64,000 nt of DNA. It comes from Peredibacter sp045999315 (GTDB taxonomy: Bacteria; Bdellovibrionota; Bacteriovoracia; Bacteriovoracales; Bacteriovoracaceae). This document shows, one piece after another, positions 33,852 through 41,638 of the stretch; position 1 is the first letter of the stretch; each line of letters begins with the position of its first letter. The DNA is taken from NCBI RefSeq assembly GCF_045999315.1, contig NZ_CP174607.1, positions 2,356,001 through 2,420,000 of the forward strand, in the 5' to 3' direction. The notes under the pieces were generated by a model. That model saw nothing but the letters and a program-made list of their open reading frames with translations, made no database searches and was not told where the DNA came from. The translations under genes and the position numbers were made by a program.

Positions 33852-36401
33852 ATGGGCGAAAATTTGCAGGCAACAAAAATGAAGGGCATCGGCCTTAAAG
33901 CAAAAACCCTACTAGGGCTGTCGGCTTTGCTTCTTGTGGCGATTGCGGGAATTCTTATCTTCACCAACCTCTTATTGATCTCTGATAAGAAGGCCTACGT
34001 CTTTGAGAACGTTCTCTCGAACGCGGAGAAGGTGAGGAACTTAATTAATGAGAACATTCAGAACTCACTCTTCCAAGCAGAGTCTCTGGCGATGTTATCG
34101 CAGAATGAGAACCAGAACCTTAAGACGTTAATGGATCGTCAGGAACTCGTAGATGGACTCTATTTTAGCTTTTCTGGCGAGGCCAATCGCAAGACGCTCA
34201 TGAAGACGACCTTTCCGAAAAATTCTGAAAGCTATTTCGATTTTGTGTCTAACTGGATTGAAGACGCCAAACCATCGAACGCTCTTGGGGTGACGGTAAA
34301 AAAGATCCCTTCAAAGAACACTTTCGAACTTAACTATCGTGATGATCAAAAACATTTGGGCCTCCTTATTAATATGGACAACGTCTGGAGCCAGATTTCC
34401 GGAGATACTGTCTTCTCATACACGGTTGTCGACGGAAACAAGAGACCACTTTGGACCTCTGGTGAAAACCTCAATGACTTTCCCTATGAAGATCTGATTC
34501 AGGCCAACGGTGCTTCAGCTTCTAAAGAAGTGAGCATTGGAGATGAGAAGTACCTGGTGGCAGTTTCAAGTCTGCCCAAGCTTGGCATCCATGTTATCAG
34601 TTATATTTCTGCTAAGAAGGCCTATGCCGTCGTAGGTGACTTGAGTGTAAAGACCATTTCTTTTGGTCTGGTTCTCCTGGGTTCATCTCTTATCCTGGGT
34701 CTCTGGTTCAGTAAGCGTCTGACAGGTCCGATTGAAGCTCTTATGGAAGGGGCGAATTTCGTGGCCCAAGGAAACTTTGATCACGAAGTGGAAGTAAGAA
34801 CGCGAGATGAACTTTCTGTTCTGGGAACGCGCTTTAACTTTATGAGTGGCAAGATCAAGGACCTTTTAGGTGAAAAAGAAATCATCATTGAAGAGTTGAA
34901 AGAAGCGAACATCAAGATTGAAGATTACTCTAAGAACCTCGAAAAGAAAGTAGAAGAGCGTACCCGTGAATTGAAATCTGCCAACGACTTCATTCAGGCG
35001 ATGATCGACTCTCTTGACCAAGGTCTATTTGTATTTGGTCCGGATCTTAAATGTTCTCCCGTTTATACGAAGGCCTGTGAAACTCTGTTCAGAAAATCTC
35101 CAGCGGGCCTTACTTATAATGAAGTGCTTGATGTGCCTCAAGATCAAAATGCCCGTATCGAGAAGTGGGCAAATATCATGTTCAGCGAGAAGCTTCCGTT
35201 TGAGTCGGCGGCGACTCTGGGTGTGAATGAAAAAGTCTATGGTGAGAGCATTGAAAGTGACGATTACTCGATGCTGAAGCTTCACTATCATCCAATGAGA
35301 GATGAAGAAGAAAAAATCTCTAACGTTGTCGTGGTAGCAACAGATAAAACAGACGAAATGCGCGCCATTGAAGAGACAAGAAAGAAAGAACGCTACGTTG
35401 AAATGATCTTTAAGATCCTGGCGACTAAAAAACAATTTATCGAGTTCATTGGAGAGGTCGATGGTTACATCAAATCTCTTGATGAAGTCATTGAAGCTCC
35501 ACAACCTAGCTATGACCACGCGATGCTCATTTACCACTCGTTCAACGGTGGTTTCGGTATGTACGCGGTGGATTCTCTTGTGACTGAAGCGCGTAAGTGC
35601 GAGCAGACCGTGGTTGATATGAAGAAGAAGGGCGTGCTTAATCACCAGCTTCTGATTGATCAAAAGAACGCTTTCAAAGAAAGTTATCACCGCTTTAAGC
35701 AGGAGACTTTCGACACTCTTGGTTTCAATTCAAGCACGGTTGAAATTGACCAGGCGATCCTTCTTTATATTAATGACCTTGTTCAACAAACTGATAACCG
35801 TGAACTTAAGCATGTCTTCAATGAGAAGATCATGAAGGTGCCAGTGGAAGAGTTCTTTGTTCCTTATAAGAAGCTTCTTGAATCTCTTGGGCCTAAACTC
35901 GGTAAAGAGTTCGCTCCACTTGTTGTTCACAATGGTGATTTGCGTGTGGATCCTGATTCGTACCGCGAGTTCTTTTCATTACTTGTTCACTTGTTCCGTA
36001 ACTGCGCTGACCACGGTATTGAGGCCCCTCATATTCGTGAAGAACGCAATAAGACCATGGAAGGTAACATTCAAGTTCATGTGGGAGTTGAAGGTGAGGG
36101 GTCACGTCTTAAGCTTGTCGTTGAGGACGATGGAAACGGAATTGATCCGGCGAGAATTCGTAAGAAACTTCAGGAGAACAATCCAAACAAGTCATTCACG
36201 GAAGAAACAGATCAAGACATTATTTATCACATCTTTGATCAGGACTTCAGTACTGCCGAGCAAGTGACAACCATTTCCGGCCGTGGTGTGGGAATGAGCG
36301 CGATTAAAGACATTGTTGATCGTATGAACGGTCAGATTAAACTGGAATCAGTTGTCGGTAAGGGAACAAAATTTATTTTTGACCTGCCGATTTCTTATTA
36401 A
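33852..36401 (+). CDS. Membrane histidine kinase with CheA-type core (sensor-HAMP-PAS-HPt-HATPase)
   Basis: 849 aa from ATG at 33852 (ATG at 33879 possible). Two transmembrane helices near residues 20-40 and 265-285 enclose a ~220-residue periplasmic sensor domain; a HAMP domain (about 288-340) and coiled coil follow; a PAS domain lies near 385-500. Around 555-590 an HPt-like helix has IYHSFNGGFGMY with His562 as candidate phospho-acceptor. The C-terminal ~170 residues form a CheA-type HATPase: HLFRNCADHGIE, DDGNGID, FSTAEQVTTISGRGVGM. No CheW-like domain is present. The last 29 bases overlap the convergent CheY-like gene. Confidence 0.85.
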   Translation: MGENLQATKMKGIGLKAKTLLGLSALLLVAIAGILIFTNLLLISDKKAYVFENVLSNAEKVRNLINENIQNSLFQAESLAMLSQNENQNLKTLMDRQELVDGLYFSFSGEANRKTLMKTTFPKNSESYFDFVSNWIEDAKPSNALGVTVKKIPSKNTFELNYRDDQKHLGLLINMDNVWSQISGDTVFSYTVVDGNKRPLWTSGENLNDFPYEDLIQANGASASKEVSIGDEKYLVAVSSLPKLGIHVISYISAKKAYAVVGDLSVKTISFGLVLLGSSLILGLWFSKRLTGPIEALMEGANFVAQGNFDHEVEVRTRDELSVLGTRFNFMSGKIKDLLGEKEIIIEELKEANIKIEDYSKNLEKKVEERTRELKSANDFIQAMIDSLDQGLFVFGPDLKCSPVYTKACETLFRKSPAGLTYNEVLDVPQDQNARIEKWANIMFSEKLPFESAATLGVNEKVYGESIESDDYSMLKLHYHPMRDEEEKISNVVVVATDKTDEMRAIEETRKKERYVEMIFKILATKKQFIEFIGEVDGYIKSLDEVIEAPQPSYDHAMLIYHSFNGGFGMYAVDSLVTEARKCEQTVVDMKKKGVLNHQLLIDQKNAFKESYHRFKQETFDTLGFNSSTVEIDQAILLYINDLVQQTDNRELKHVFNEKIMKVPVEEFFVPYKKLLESLGPKLGKEFAPLVVHNGDLRVDPDSYREFFSLLVHLFRNCADHGIEAPHIREERNKTMEGNIQVHVGVEGEGSRLKLVVEDDGNGIDPARIRKKLQENNPNKSFTEETDQDIIYHIFDQDFSTAEQVTTISGRGVGMSAIKDIVDRMNGQIKLESVVGKGTKFIFDLPISY

Positions 36402-36792
36402 ACACTTCCACGATTTTCGCTTCAATAGTTTTAGGGTTGAACGGCTTCAGCACATAGCTGCTGGCGCCGGCCTCAACCGCTTCCAGAATCGTGTGTAATT
36501 CGTTCTCTGAAGTTACCATGATCACCGGAATCGTCTTGTAAGCTGCGATACCGCGAAACTGTCTTAGAAATTCAATTCCATTACAATTTGGCATGTTGAT
36601 GTCGGAGAAAACCAACTCGAAAGGCTCTGTTTCCGCGCATTCATTCGCTTTTTCGTATCCCTGTTTTCCATCTACGGCCTGTGAAATCTTGGTAAAGCCG
36701 AGAGATTTAAGGGCTGCAATAAGAGCATCACGAATGGTACTCATATCATCTAGGATTAAAACTTTTTTGCTCAGAATATTTGGATTTATCAT
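36373..36792 (-). CDS. CheY-like response-regulator receiver, second
   Basis: 139 aa from ATG at 36792. Receiver motifs: LDDMSTIRDAL, VFSDINMPNCNG (acceptor Asp), PVIMVTSENE, VLKPFNP (Lys). It lies convergent to the kinase and overlaps its 3' end by 29 bases, an arrangement that could limit simultaneous transcription. Likely a target of the kinase; no output domain. Confidence 0.88.
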   Translation of the reverse strand: MINPNILSKKVLILDDMSTIRDALIAALKSLGFTKISQAVDGKQGYEKANECAETEPFELVFSDINMPNCNGIEFLRQFRGIAAYKTIPVIMVTSENELHTILEAVEAGASSYVLKPFNPKTIEAKIVEVFNKKSAGQK

Positions 36793-36872
36793 GCGCAACT
36801 TATCGGCACGTCTTTCAAGATAGTTAGATAATTTTTAAAAGATACCTTACAAAATTAATTAAATTTTATAGG

Positions 36873-38129
36873 TTACTGTTCTTTTATGAGCTTAGCTTTA
36901 AGATTTCCACCCATTGGACAAGACTCTGAATATTTCTTCTTTAGGGCCTTCTTTTCACGGGAAGGTTTCAAAGAGTCCAATTTTGTCTCGATCTGCTGAC
37001 ATTCAATGTCCTGCTTAATTGAGGCCTCATAGTGATCTTTATAGCCCTCATAGGTCTTCTTACGATCAATATTGAAAATGATCTCTTGAAGATCTTGCGC
37101 CTCATTGCCCGCGATATCAAAGATAGTGGTCGGTCGGAGTTCTTCGAAGAAAACTTCATCGGGAGCTTTTTCGAGAGAGGCCGTAGGAAATTTCCCGGCC
37201 TTAATGTCTTTTTGATTAATGCGAAGAAGAACTGGAACAATTGTCGTCTGGTCTTTCTTCACAAGAGACATGTCCATTGACACCAGTACCGGAATGTCAT
37301 CATCAAAGGCCGCATTATCAACGGCCTTTACATAAACGTTATAAATATCATCTGAGGTCTGGAAAATGTGATTACGCCCATCAATGGTGCAGGTCACGTT
37401 GTGCTTACCAGAAGGAACAATCAAAAGCTCATTTAAGAAAGCACAGTACTTAAGAGAAGCTTCCTTATATGTGTTTTTCTCAGGGGAACTTGCCACACAA
37501 GTCCCGTGAATTTTTCCTTCAACTGTTTTTAAATCCTTACAAGTGATCTTGAAGTCTTCGCCTAAAAGAGAAGTGAACAGCATGAAGGTGTTATTCAGAA
37601 CATCAACATAAGGAAAGTTCTCAGTGGTGTGAGTGGTGTGGGCCTTAAATTCAGACTCAAGGTTCTTTAAAAGTTTTGGCCCGGGAATTTTGAAAGCGTC
37701 TTTTGTTTTTGCAGTACGAACGCAGCGTTTATCATAGGCGACCTTGGTGATAGCATCAGGTGCAAAGCTATTGAGGAAGCTATAGCGATCTTTTAGAAGT
37801 TCGCAGTTTTTTTCCACATCTTCTTCAAGTTTCTTGGTGATTCCGATGTAGGTATCAAGGGTCTTATTGCGAAGATCCTTGAGATCATTCCGATGAGGCA
37901 TGGATTCTAAGGCCAGGCCCAGAATTTTAAGTGCCAATGAAGAGTTTTCACCTTCAAGGGCGCTATTGGCCGCTAATCGAGCATCCATCGCCGCCTGGTG
38001 AGCAAGGAACACATAGGCCTCACTTTCCTTATCTTTAATCTCGGCCAACCGTTTCAATGAATGAGGAACATCCGTTTGAGCATAAAGAGGAAAGATAAAA
38101 CAGGCCGCCAGAATGATGAGGATTTTCAT
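36873..38129 (-). CDS. Exported protein with helical repeats, unknown function
   Basis: 418 aa with signal peptide (MKILIILAACFIFPLYA). The first ~120 residues are helical and TPR-like (HQAAMDARLAANSALEGENS, LKILGLALESMP). The rest has strands with paired cysteines (CKDLK, GTCVAS, YCAFL, NVTCTID) suggesting disulfides, and a Lys/Glu-rich C terminus. Not recognised as a known family. Divergent from the histone-deacetylase-fold gene. Confidence 0.62.
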   Translation of the reverse strand: MKILIILAACFIFPLYAQTDVPHSLKRLAEIKDKESEAYVFLAHQAAMDARLAANSALEGENSSLALKILGLALESMPHRNDLKDLRNKTLDTYIGITKKLEEDVEKNCELLKDRYSFLNSFAPDAITKVAYDKRCVRTAKTKDAFKIPGPKLLKNLESEFKAHTTHTTENFPYVDVLNNTFMLFTSLLGEDFKITCKDLKTVEGKIHGTCVASSPEKNTYKEASLKYCAFLNELLIVPSGKHNVTCTIDGRNHIFQTSDDIYNVYVKAVDNAAFDDDIPVLVSMDMSLVKKDQTTIVPVLLRINQKDIKAGKFPTASLEKAPDEVFFEELRPTTIFDIAGNEAQDLQEIIFNIDRKKTYEGYKDHYEASIKQDIECQQIETKLDSLKPSREKKALKKKYSESCPMGGNLKAKLIKEQ

Positions 38130-38157
38130 TTCAAAATGGTAGGTCTAAAATACCGAT

Positions 38158-39135
38158 ATGAAAATACTCCATGACCCTAATTCAAACTTACACCTCACTA
38201 AATACGGAATTCAGGTTCCTTTGGCGGACGACCGCGATTTTAAGGTCTATGATTTTCTAAAAAATAAGGGCATTCCCGTCACCATGAACTTTACTCAGAA
38301 TGTAACTCTGACTAAAGAGGACATTGCTCAGGTCCATAATGCTGAGTTTATGGCGAAGCTTTATGGGACCAAAGAAGAACTTCGTCAGGAAATTATTAAG
38401 TGCTATGAACTCATCAATGAGAAAGGTGAGTATCACCGTTACGATCCCAATGCTGCGAAGGCACCTCTGGAAGAATTGTTTGATTCGGTACTTTTAAAAA
38501 CAAAAGGAACCATGTTTGCCGTTCAGGAAGCATTGAAGACCGGTGCTTGCTTTTTCCTGGGCGGTGGTTTTCACCACGCCATGAGTTTCGGTGGACGGGG
38601 TTTTTGTCTTATTAACGATGTGGTGATTGCTTCTCGTTGGGCCCAGAAAAATCTTAATGTGAAGAAAGTATGGGTGATTGATGTGGACGCTCATAAGGGT
38701 GATGGTACGGCGGAACTTACCCACAACGACCCAACGATTAAAACTCTTAGCATTCATATGGCCCAAGGCTGGCCACTTGATAGTGGTTCACAGGACAGTC
38801 CTTGGTTTATTCCAAGCGATGTTGAAATTGGTATCAAGAGCGGCGAGGAAAAAACCTATCTTCCTCGTCTGAAAGAGGGACTTTTAAAGCTTGAATCTGA
38901 AGGAAAGCCGGATCTCGCAATTGTGGTTCAAGGCAGTGACCCTTATGAGAAGGACCGTCTTCCCAGTGCCAGTCTCTTAAAGCTAACTAAAGAACAAATG
39001 CTCGAGCGGGACCTTCTGGTTTACAATTTTTTGAAAGACCGAGGCATTCCTCAGGCCTATGTAATGGCCGGAGGTTATGGAGAGCATGTTTATGAAATTT
39101 ACTGTCAATTTTTAGAGGCAGTTTTTAAAAAATAA
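38158..39135 (+). CDS. Histone-deacetylase-fold (class II-like) hydrolase
   Basis: 325 aa zinc amidohydrolase. GGGFHHAMSFGGRGFC (paired His), VIDVDAHKGDGT (metal Asp/His; the usual second His is Lys), VVQGSDPYEKDR (second metal Asp) and MAGGYGEH (catalytic Tyr) follow in order. Bacterial members deacetylate polyamines, acetoin-related substrates or proteins. No polyamine genes nearby; substrate unknown. Confidence 0.85.
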   Translation: MKILHDPNSNLHLTKYGIQVPLADDRDFKVYDFLKNKGIPVTMNFTQNVTLTKEDIAQVHNAEFMAKLYGTKEELRQEIIKCYELINEKGEYHRYDPNAAKAPLEELFDSVLLKTKGTMFAVQEALKTGACFFLGGGFHHAMSFGGRGFCLINDVVIASRWAQKNLNVKKVWVIDVDAHKGDGTAELTHNDPTIKTLSIHMAQGWPLDSGSQDSPWFIPSDVEIGIKSGEEKTYLPRLKEGLLKLESEGKPDLAIVVQGSDPYEKDRLPSASLLKLTKEQMLERDLLVYNFLKDRGIPQAYVMAGGYGEHVYEIYCQFLEAVFKK

Positions 39136-39209
39136 TCCCGATTAAATATCTCGGAATTTTCTTCTTCTACATTTCTTTTTCCTGACTCCGAAAAGTATAC
39201 CGAGGTAGT

Positions 39210-40043
39210 ATGAGCTTTCGAGTCAATACAAACGTAAGTGCCCTCGCTTCGCAAAGAGCGATGAGCAAAGTGAATAAGGAGACTGAAGAGTCTTCTGTGA
39301 AGCTTAGTTCCGGGCAAAGAATTACAAAAGCAGCAGACGATGCTGCTGGCCTCGCTATTTCCGAAAAACTAAAAGCGGAGATCCGTTCATCTCGTCAGGC
39401 CAACCGAAACGCCAATGATGGTCTATCACTCGTGCAAGTTGCAGAGGGGGGACTGGAAGAATCATCGAGTCTATTGACTCGCATGCGCGAACTCGCGATC
39501 CAGGCGGCCTCTGATACTCTGACTGATAGTGACCGTATGAAATCCAGCATGGAATATGAATCGATCAAAGATGAATTAGAGCGACTTTCACAGACCACGG
39601 AATTCAACGGTAAAAAGCTTCTGAACGGTTCTGGCCCTCGCTTAGATTTCCAAGTGGGTGTCGGAGATAACACTGCTGATGATCATATTAGTTATGATTC
39701 AAAATCCATCAATGCTGGCATTCAGTATCTGGGAGTGGCCCACGCTTCCATCAGAACAAAAAGTGGTGCTCAGCAAAGTCTTGCGGCCGTTGATAATGCC
39801 ATTAATAAAATTTCCGGACATCGCTCTCTTTTGGGTTCCATCCAAAATAGATTGATTACGAGCTCAAACAATCTTGGAATCTATACTGAGAATATGAGTA
39901 AAGCGAACAGCCAGATCCGAGATGCTGACTTTGCTCTGGAAACTTCTCAACAAGCACGCAATTCTATTGTGGCCTCTGCTGGAACTGCGGTCATGGCCCA
40001 GGCCAATATGTCAGGACAAAACGCTTTAAAACTTGTTGAGTAA
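39210..40043 (+). CDS. fliC: Flagellin
   Basis: 277 aa. N-terminal D0/D1: MSFRVNTNVSALASQRAMSK, then LSSGQRITKAADDAAGLAIS and GLSLVQVAEG; C-terminal D0: RNSIVASAGTAVMAQANMSG, QNALKLVE. The central domain is short (about 70 aa), so filaments should be smooth. GAGGT precedes the ATG. A terminator with an eight-T tract follows. Upstream I see no convincing FliA promoter. Only one flagellin gene is in this window. Confidence 0.93.
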   Translation: MSFRVNTNVSALASQRAMSKVNKETEESSVKLSSGQRITKAADDAAGLAISEKLKAEIRSSRQANRNANDGLSLVQVAEGGLEESSSLLTRMRELAIQAASDTLTDSDRMKSSMEYESIKDELERLSQTTEFNGKKLLNGSGPRLDFQVGVGDNTADDHISYDSKSINAGIQYLGVAHASIRTKSGAQQSLAAVDNAINKISGHRSLLGSIQNRLITSSNNLGIYTENMSKANSQIRDADFALETSQQARNSIVASAGTAVMAQANMSGQNALKLVE

Positions 40044-40065
40044 ACCCAATTAATTCAAGTACTGT

Positions 40066-40108
40066 TTCTTCAGTCAATGACCACGGTCACTGACAGAGAA
40101 TTTTTTTT
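40066..40108 (+). terminator. Rho-independent terminator after flagellin
   Basis: Imperfect stem TTCTTCAGTCAATGACC with GGTCACTGACAGAGAA, small loop, then eight T residues. It ends the flagellin message ahead of the sugar-phosphate fusion gene. Confidence 0.8.
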
Positions 40109-40132
40109 CCTCACAATGGGCTCGAGGTGTTT

Positions 40133-41638
40133 ATGAAATCATCTGAGTCATATAGTGCGGTCATCCTAGACCTCGACGGTGTTCTCACCGATACCCGTAA
40201 TCTTCATTACGATGCCTGGAAGCAGACCTTCGATGAATATTTAAGGAACTACGGTCAAGGACCGTTTTCTCCCAAAGAATATGAGCAGTATGTGGATGGA
40301 AAACCACGATCCCAAGGGATTCTTGATTTTCTGATCTTCCGGGGCATTCCCATTACTTCAAGTGAGCTACAAAAACTTGGTGAAAGAAAAAATAAACTCT
40401 ATCTTTCTGAGTTAGATCAATATGGGCTGGTGGTTTTTTCAGATGCTTTAAGGTCGCTTAAAAGGTGGAAGGAGCGAGGCGTTCCTCTGGCGGTGGTTTC
40501 ATCCAGTAAGAATACATCAAAAATCTTAGATCGTTTGGGCATTCGAAATTACTTTAATGTCGAAATGAACGCCCTTAAAGGTGAAGAGCTTCATTTGCAA
40601 GGAAAACCAAGTCCTGATTTTTTTCTAGAGGCCGCGAGAAAACTGAATAAAGATCCCGAAGAATGTATTGTGGTGGAAGATGCGGTCTCAGGCATAGAGG
40701 CGGGGATTGATGGAAAATTTGGATCCGTGATAGGAATTGCCCGTCCCGGTCAAACTGGTGCAAAAGAGCTCTCAAACGCAGGCGCTGATTTTGTCGTGAA
40801 TTCTCTGGAAGAGATCTTTGATCTGAAACCAAACCTTCTTAAAAACTGGAGACGTTTTGCGAAGTTCATCAATGGCAGGGAAATGGCGCTCTTCTTAGAT
40901 TTTGATGGAACTCTAAGTGAAATTGTTCCTAATCATACTGAGGCCCAGATGGTGGAAGAGATTCGTCCTATCCTTACCAGAATAGCTGAAAGTATAAAGG
41001 TCGCCATCATTAGTGGCAGAGACCGTCAGGATGTAAAAGCAAGAGTGGGGATTGATGGCGTTTTCTATGCCGGTTGCCATGGTTACGATATTAGTGGCCC
41101 CGGTTGTTTTCATTTCCAAGTGGAAGAAGCGGAAATTGCTTCCGAGGAAATGTCTGAGGCTATTCAGAAGATTGAGGGCCTTAAGAATAAATATCCCGAT
41201 CTTTCCATTGAAAAGAAGAAATATTTTACGGCCGTTCACTATCGACAAGTCCCAACATCTCTCCATTCAAAACTTGAGAATGAAATTAAGAACCTGATCA
41301 AAGACTATAAGAAATTAGAACTGCGCAAAGGTAAAATGGTCCTGGATCTGGCCCCAAGACTTAAGTGGAACAAGGGCGAGGCGGTGAAAAAACTTTGTGA
41401 TGTTTTAGATCTTGAGCCTGGCAAGACGGTGGCGGTTTATATCGGTGACGATCTCACGGATGAGGACGTTTTTTGCGAACTCCAATCATGGGGAGTGGGC
41501 ATCAAAGTAGGGATAGAAGGAATGGCCGGAACTTGTTCTGAGTATTCACTTAGAAGTCCAAGCGATGTTGTGACCTTTTTAAGTAAGATTGAAGAAACAT
41601 TCACTCGACAGGAAAAACAATGGAGACGTGGAGCATAG
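40133..41638 (+). CDS. Fusion of beta-phosphoglucomutase-like and trehalose-phosphatase domains
   Basis: 501 aa from ATG at 40133 with CGAGG upstream. Residues about 1-235 form a HAD phosphomutase: ILDLDGVLTDT, SSSKNTSKIL, GKPSPDFFLEAA, EDAVSGIEAGI. Residues about 240-500 form a trehalose-6-phosphatase (OtsB) HAD: LFLDFDGTLSEI, AIISGRDRQD, GCHGYDI, LRKGKMVLDL, GDDLTDEDVF. Both active sites look intact. The next gene, a GH65 phosphorylase, starts inside its last 19 bases, so trehalose (or its phosphate) breakdown and hexose-1-phosphate isomerisation are coupled. Confidence 0.88.
   Translation: MKSSESYSAVILDLDGVLTDTRNLHYDAWKQTFDEYLRNYGQGPFSPKEYEQYVDGKPRSQGILDFLIFRGIPITSSELQKLGERKNKLYLSELDQYGLVVFSDALRSLKRWKERGVPLAVVSSSKNTSKILDRLGIRNYFNVEMNALKGEELHLQGKPSPDFFLEAARKLNKDPEECIVVEDAVSGIEAGIDGKFGSVIGIARPGQTGAKELSNAGADFVVNSLEEIFDLKPNLLKNWRRFAKFINGREMALFLDFDGTLSEIVPNHTEAQMVEEIRPILTRIAESIKVAIISGRDRQDVKARVGIDGVFYAGCHGYDISGPGCFHFQVEEAEIASEEMSEAIQKIEGLKNKYPDLSIEKKKYFTAVHYRQVPTSLHSKLENEIKNLIKDYKKLELRKGKMVLDLAPRLKWNKGEAVKKLCDVLDLEPGKTVAVYIGDDLTDEDVFCELQSWGVGIKVGIEGMAGTCSEYSLRSPSDVVTFLSKIEETFTRQEKQWRRGA

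Noticed and set aside
35025..35690. Open frame of 221 codons on the minus strand inside the kinase gene
   Set aside because: Antisense to a well-supported coding region; product is low-quality with no domain and no ribosome site.
39136..39209. FliA (sigma-28) promoter for flagellin
   Set aside because: A CCGAAAA near 39188 resembles the -10 but no TAAA lies at the required spacing.
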